Of a stretch of DNA of 5,876 bases, positions 5,313 through 5,876 are shown piece after piece; position 1 is the stretch's first letter, and each line of letters starts with the position of its first letter. This stretch comes from Clostridia bacterium (GTDB taxonomy: Bacteria; Bacillota; Clostridia; DSM-8532): contig JAOABT010000124.1 in assembly GCA_026418215.1 (NCBI GenBank), forward strand, positions 1 through 5,876, in the 5' to 3' direction. Position numbers and translations under genes: made by a program. The notes under the pieces are model-generated. The model did no database searches and had not been told where the DNA came from. It worked only from the letters and a program-made list of their open reading frames with translations.

Positions 5313-5876
5313 CTAATTCTCCGCATTTCTCAATGCTTTTTTACCCCAACGCCTTTTGAGCTTTTCCAATAAACCCCGAACCGTAAACAGAGGCTCCGAG
5401 ATCAGCGTTGTGAACATCTTGCACATCTGGAGAATGGGATTATTGCTTTCAAAAGAATCCTCCAAAAGATAGGTAAAGGTTGAGGACGGACCGAAATGTC
5501 CCAGAGACTCAATATCCTCGGGATGCTTCATCGCTTCTCTAAAGTCCTCCATGCATTCGTTCTCCAGATTCTCTAAAAGCTTATCGAAGGTTTCAATGGC
5601 TATCCTGCTAAATTCATCAACGGGATTCTTACTGCCTATTGCCACGAGGTGGATGCCTTCGCGGACAGTTTCCATCTCGTCTAGGTAATCCATCCAAAGC
5701 CGGTTGATGGCCATGAGTGCTACCTTTTTATAAAGCTTCTGCAGTTTATGGCTTTCTGATGCAGTTATTCTGGTGGTGTCAAAACCAAAGCTCTCAGGAT
5801 TAAATGGCAGCGACGCTTGATCAAAGAGTATGGCCTGGCGCGTGTTGTGCAAGATTCTGCGCTGGCGCTCCAATAT
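5313..5876 (-). CDS. SecA-like translocase ATPase, C-terminal part with reduced helical wing region (5' end outside window)
   Basis: The 187 residues visible are the C-terminal end of a SecA-type protein; the ATPase motor lies beyond the right edge. The first residues (ERQRRILHNTRQAIL, about 3-17) match the helical scaffold segment that reads like QRRAIYSQRNELL in E. coli SecA. The block ALMAINRLWMDYLDEM, followed by VREGIHLVAIGSKNP, matches the conserved [21 protein letters not shown] region. Between these two blocks there are only about 35 residues, whereas canonical SecA has about 100, which hold the helical wing domain. The C-terminal tail (after about residue 120) is unlike SecA and ends in a basic stretch (KLKRRWGKKALRN) with no CxC zinc motif. 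The codons at the edge are internal (ATA, TTG), so no start is present. This fits an accessory SecA (SecA2-like) better than the housekeeping SecA, but the ATPase domain must be seen to be sure. The stop is TAG, 30 bases before the UPF0178 gene. Confidence 0.82.
   Translation of the reverse strand: MLERQRRILHNTRQAILFDQASLPFNPESFGFDTTRITASESHKLQKLYKKVALMAINRLWMDYLDEMETVREGIHLVAIGSKNPVDEFSRIAIETFDKLLENLENECMEDFREAMKHPEDIESLGHFGPSSTFTYLLEDSFESNNPILQMCKMFTTLISEPLFTVRGLLEKLKRRWGKKALRNAEN

Noticed and set aside
1..5876. Search by eye for CRISPR arrays, transposases, insertion-sequence ends, tRNA or rRNA genes
   Set aside because: None seen. Coding density is high, all genes share one strand, and no spaced repeats, IS termini or RNA gene signatures other than the riboswitch were noticed.

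Overview
The window reads like the chromosome of a low-to-mid GC Gram-positive anaerobe, probably a clostridial Firmicute. A Desulfitobacterium/Peptococcaceae-type genome is a guess, not a demonstrated assignment. Supporting signs are strong GGAGG ribosome-binding sites, TTG and GTG start codons, a Mn2+ riboswitch acting through an intrinsic terminator, and a chemoreceptor of Gram-positive style. All seven genes lie on the minus strand, so transcription runs from right to left. The two outer genes are cut by the window edges.

Right part (5876 to 3459): a compact run of four genes. It begins with the C-terminal end of a SecA-like ATPase that seems to lack most of the helical wing region and the C-terminal zinc motif. 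Next come a UPF0178 (YaiI/YqxD) protein, a family 6 uracil/hypoxanthine-DNA glycosylase, and a PhzF-family isomerase. Gaps are short or negative (30-base gap, 23-base overlap, 3-base overlap), so this is very likely one operon with translational coupling. The PhzF gene appears to start at a TTG that overlaps the TGA of the glycosylase gene.

Centre (3458 to 3163): a gene-free leader of about 296 bases. It holds a good extended -10 promoter, a yybP-ykoY (manganese) riboswitch aptamer that starts almost at the predicted transcription start, and a long intrinsic terminator whose 5' arm shares bases with the aptamer's P1 stem. This is a complete transcriptional ON switch for the next gene.

Left part (3162 to 1): a TerC-family membrane protein (probable Mn2+ exporter or metalation factor) controlled by the riboswitch, then a YhhN/TMEM86-family membrane protein (lysoplasmalogenase-like), then a methyl-accepting chemotaxis protein with a six-helix membrane region, no large extracytoplasmic sensor domain and no evident HAMP domain. 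The chemoreceptor has its own likely -10 element.

Nothing in the window is clearly a new system. The points most worth a second look are the shortened SecA-like protein, the nearby TerC gene under manganese control (TerC proteins have been linked to metal loading of secreted proteins), and the membrane-embedded chemoreceptor.
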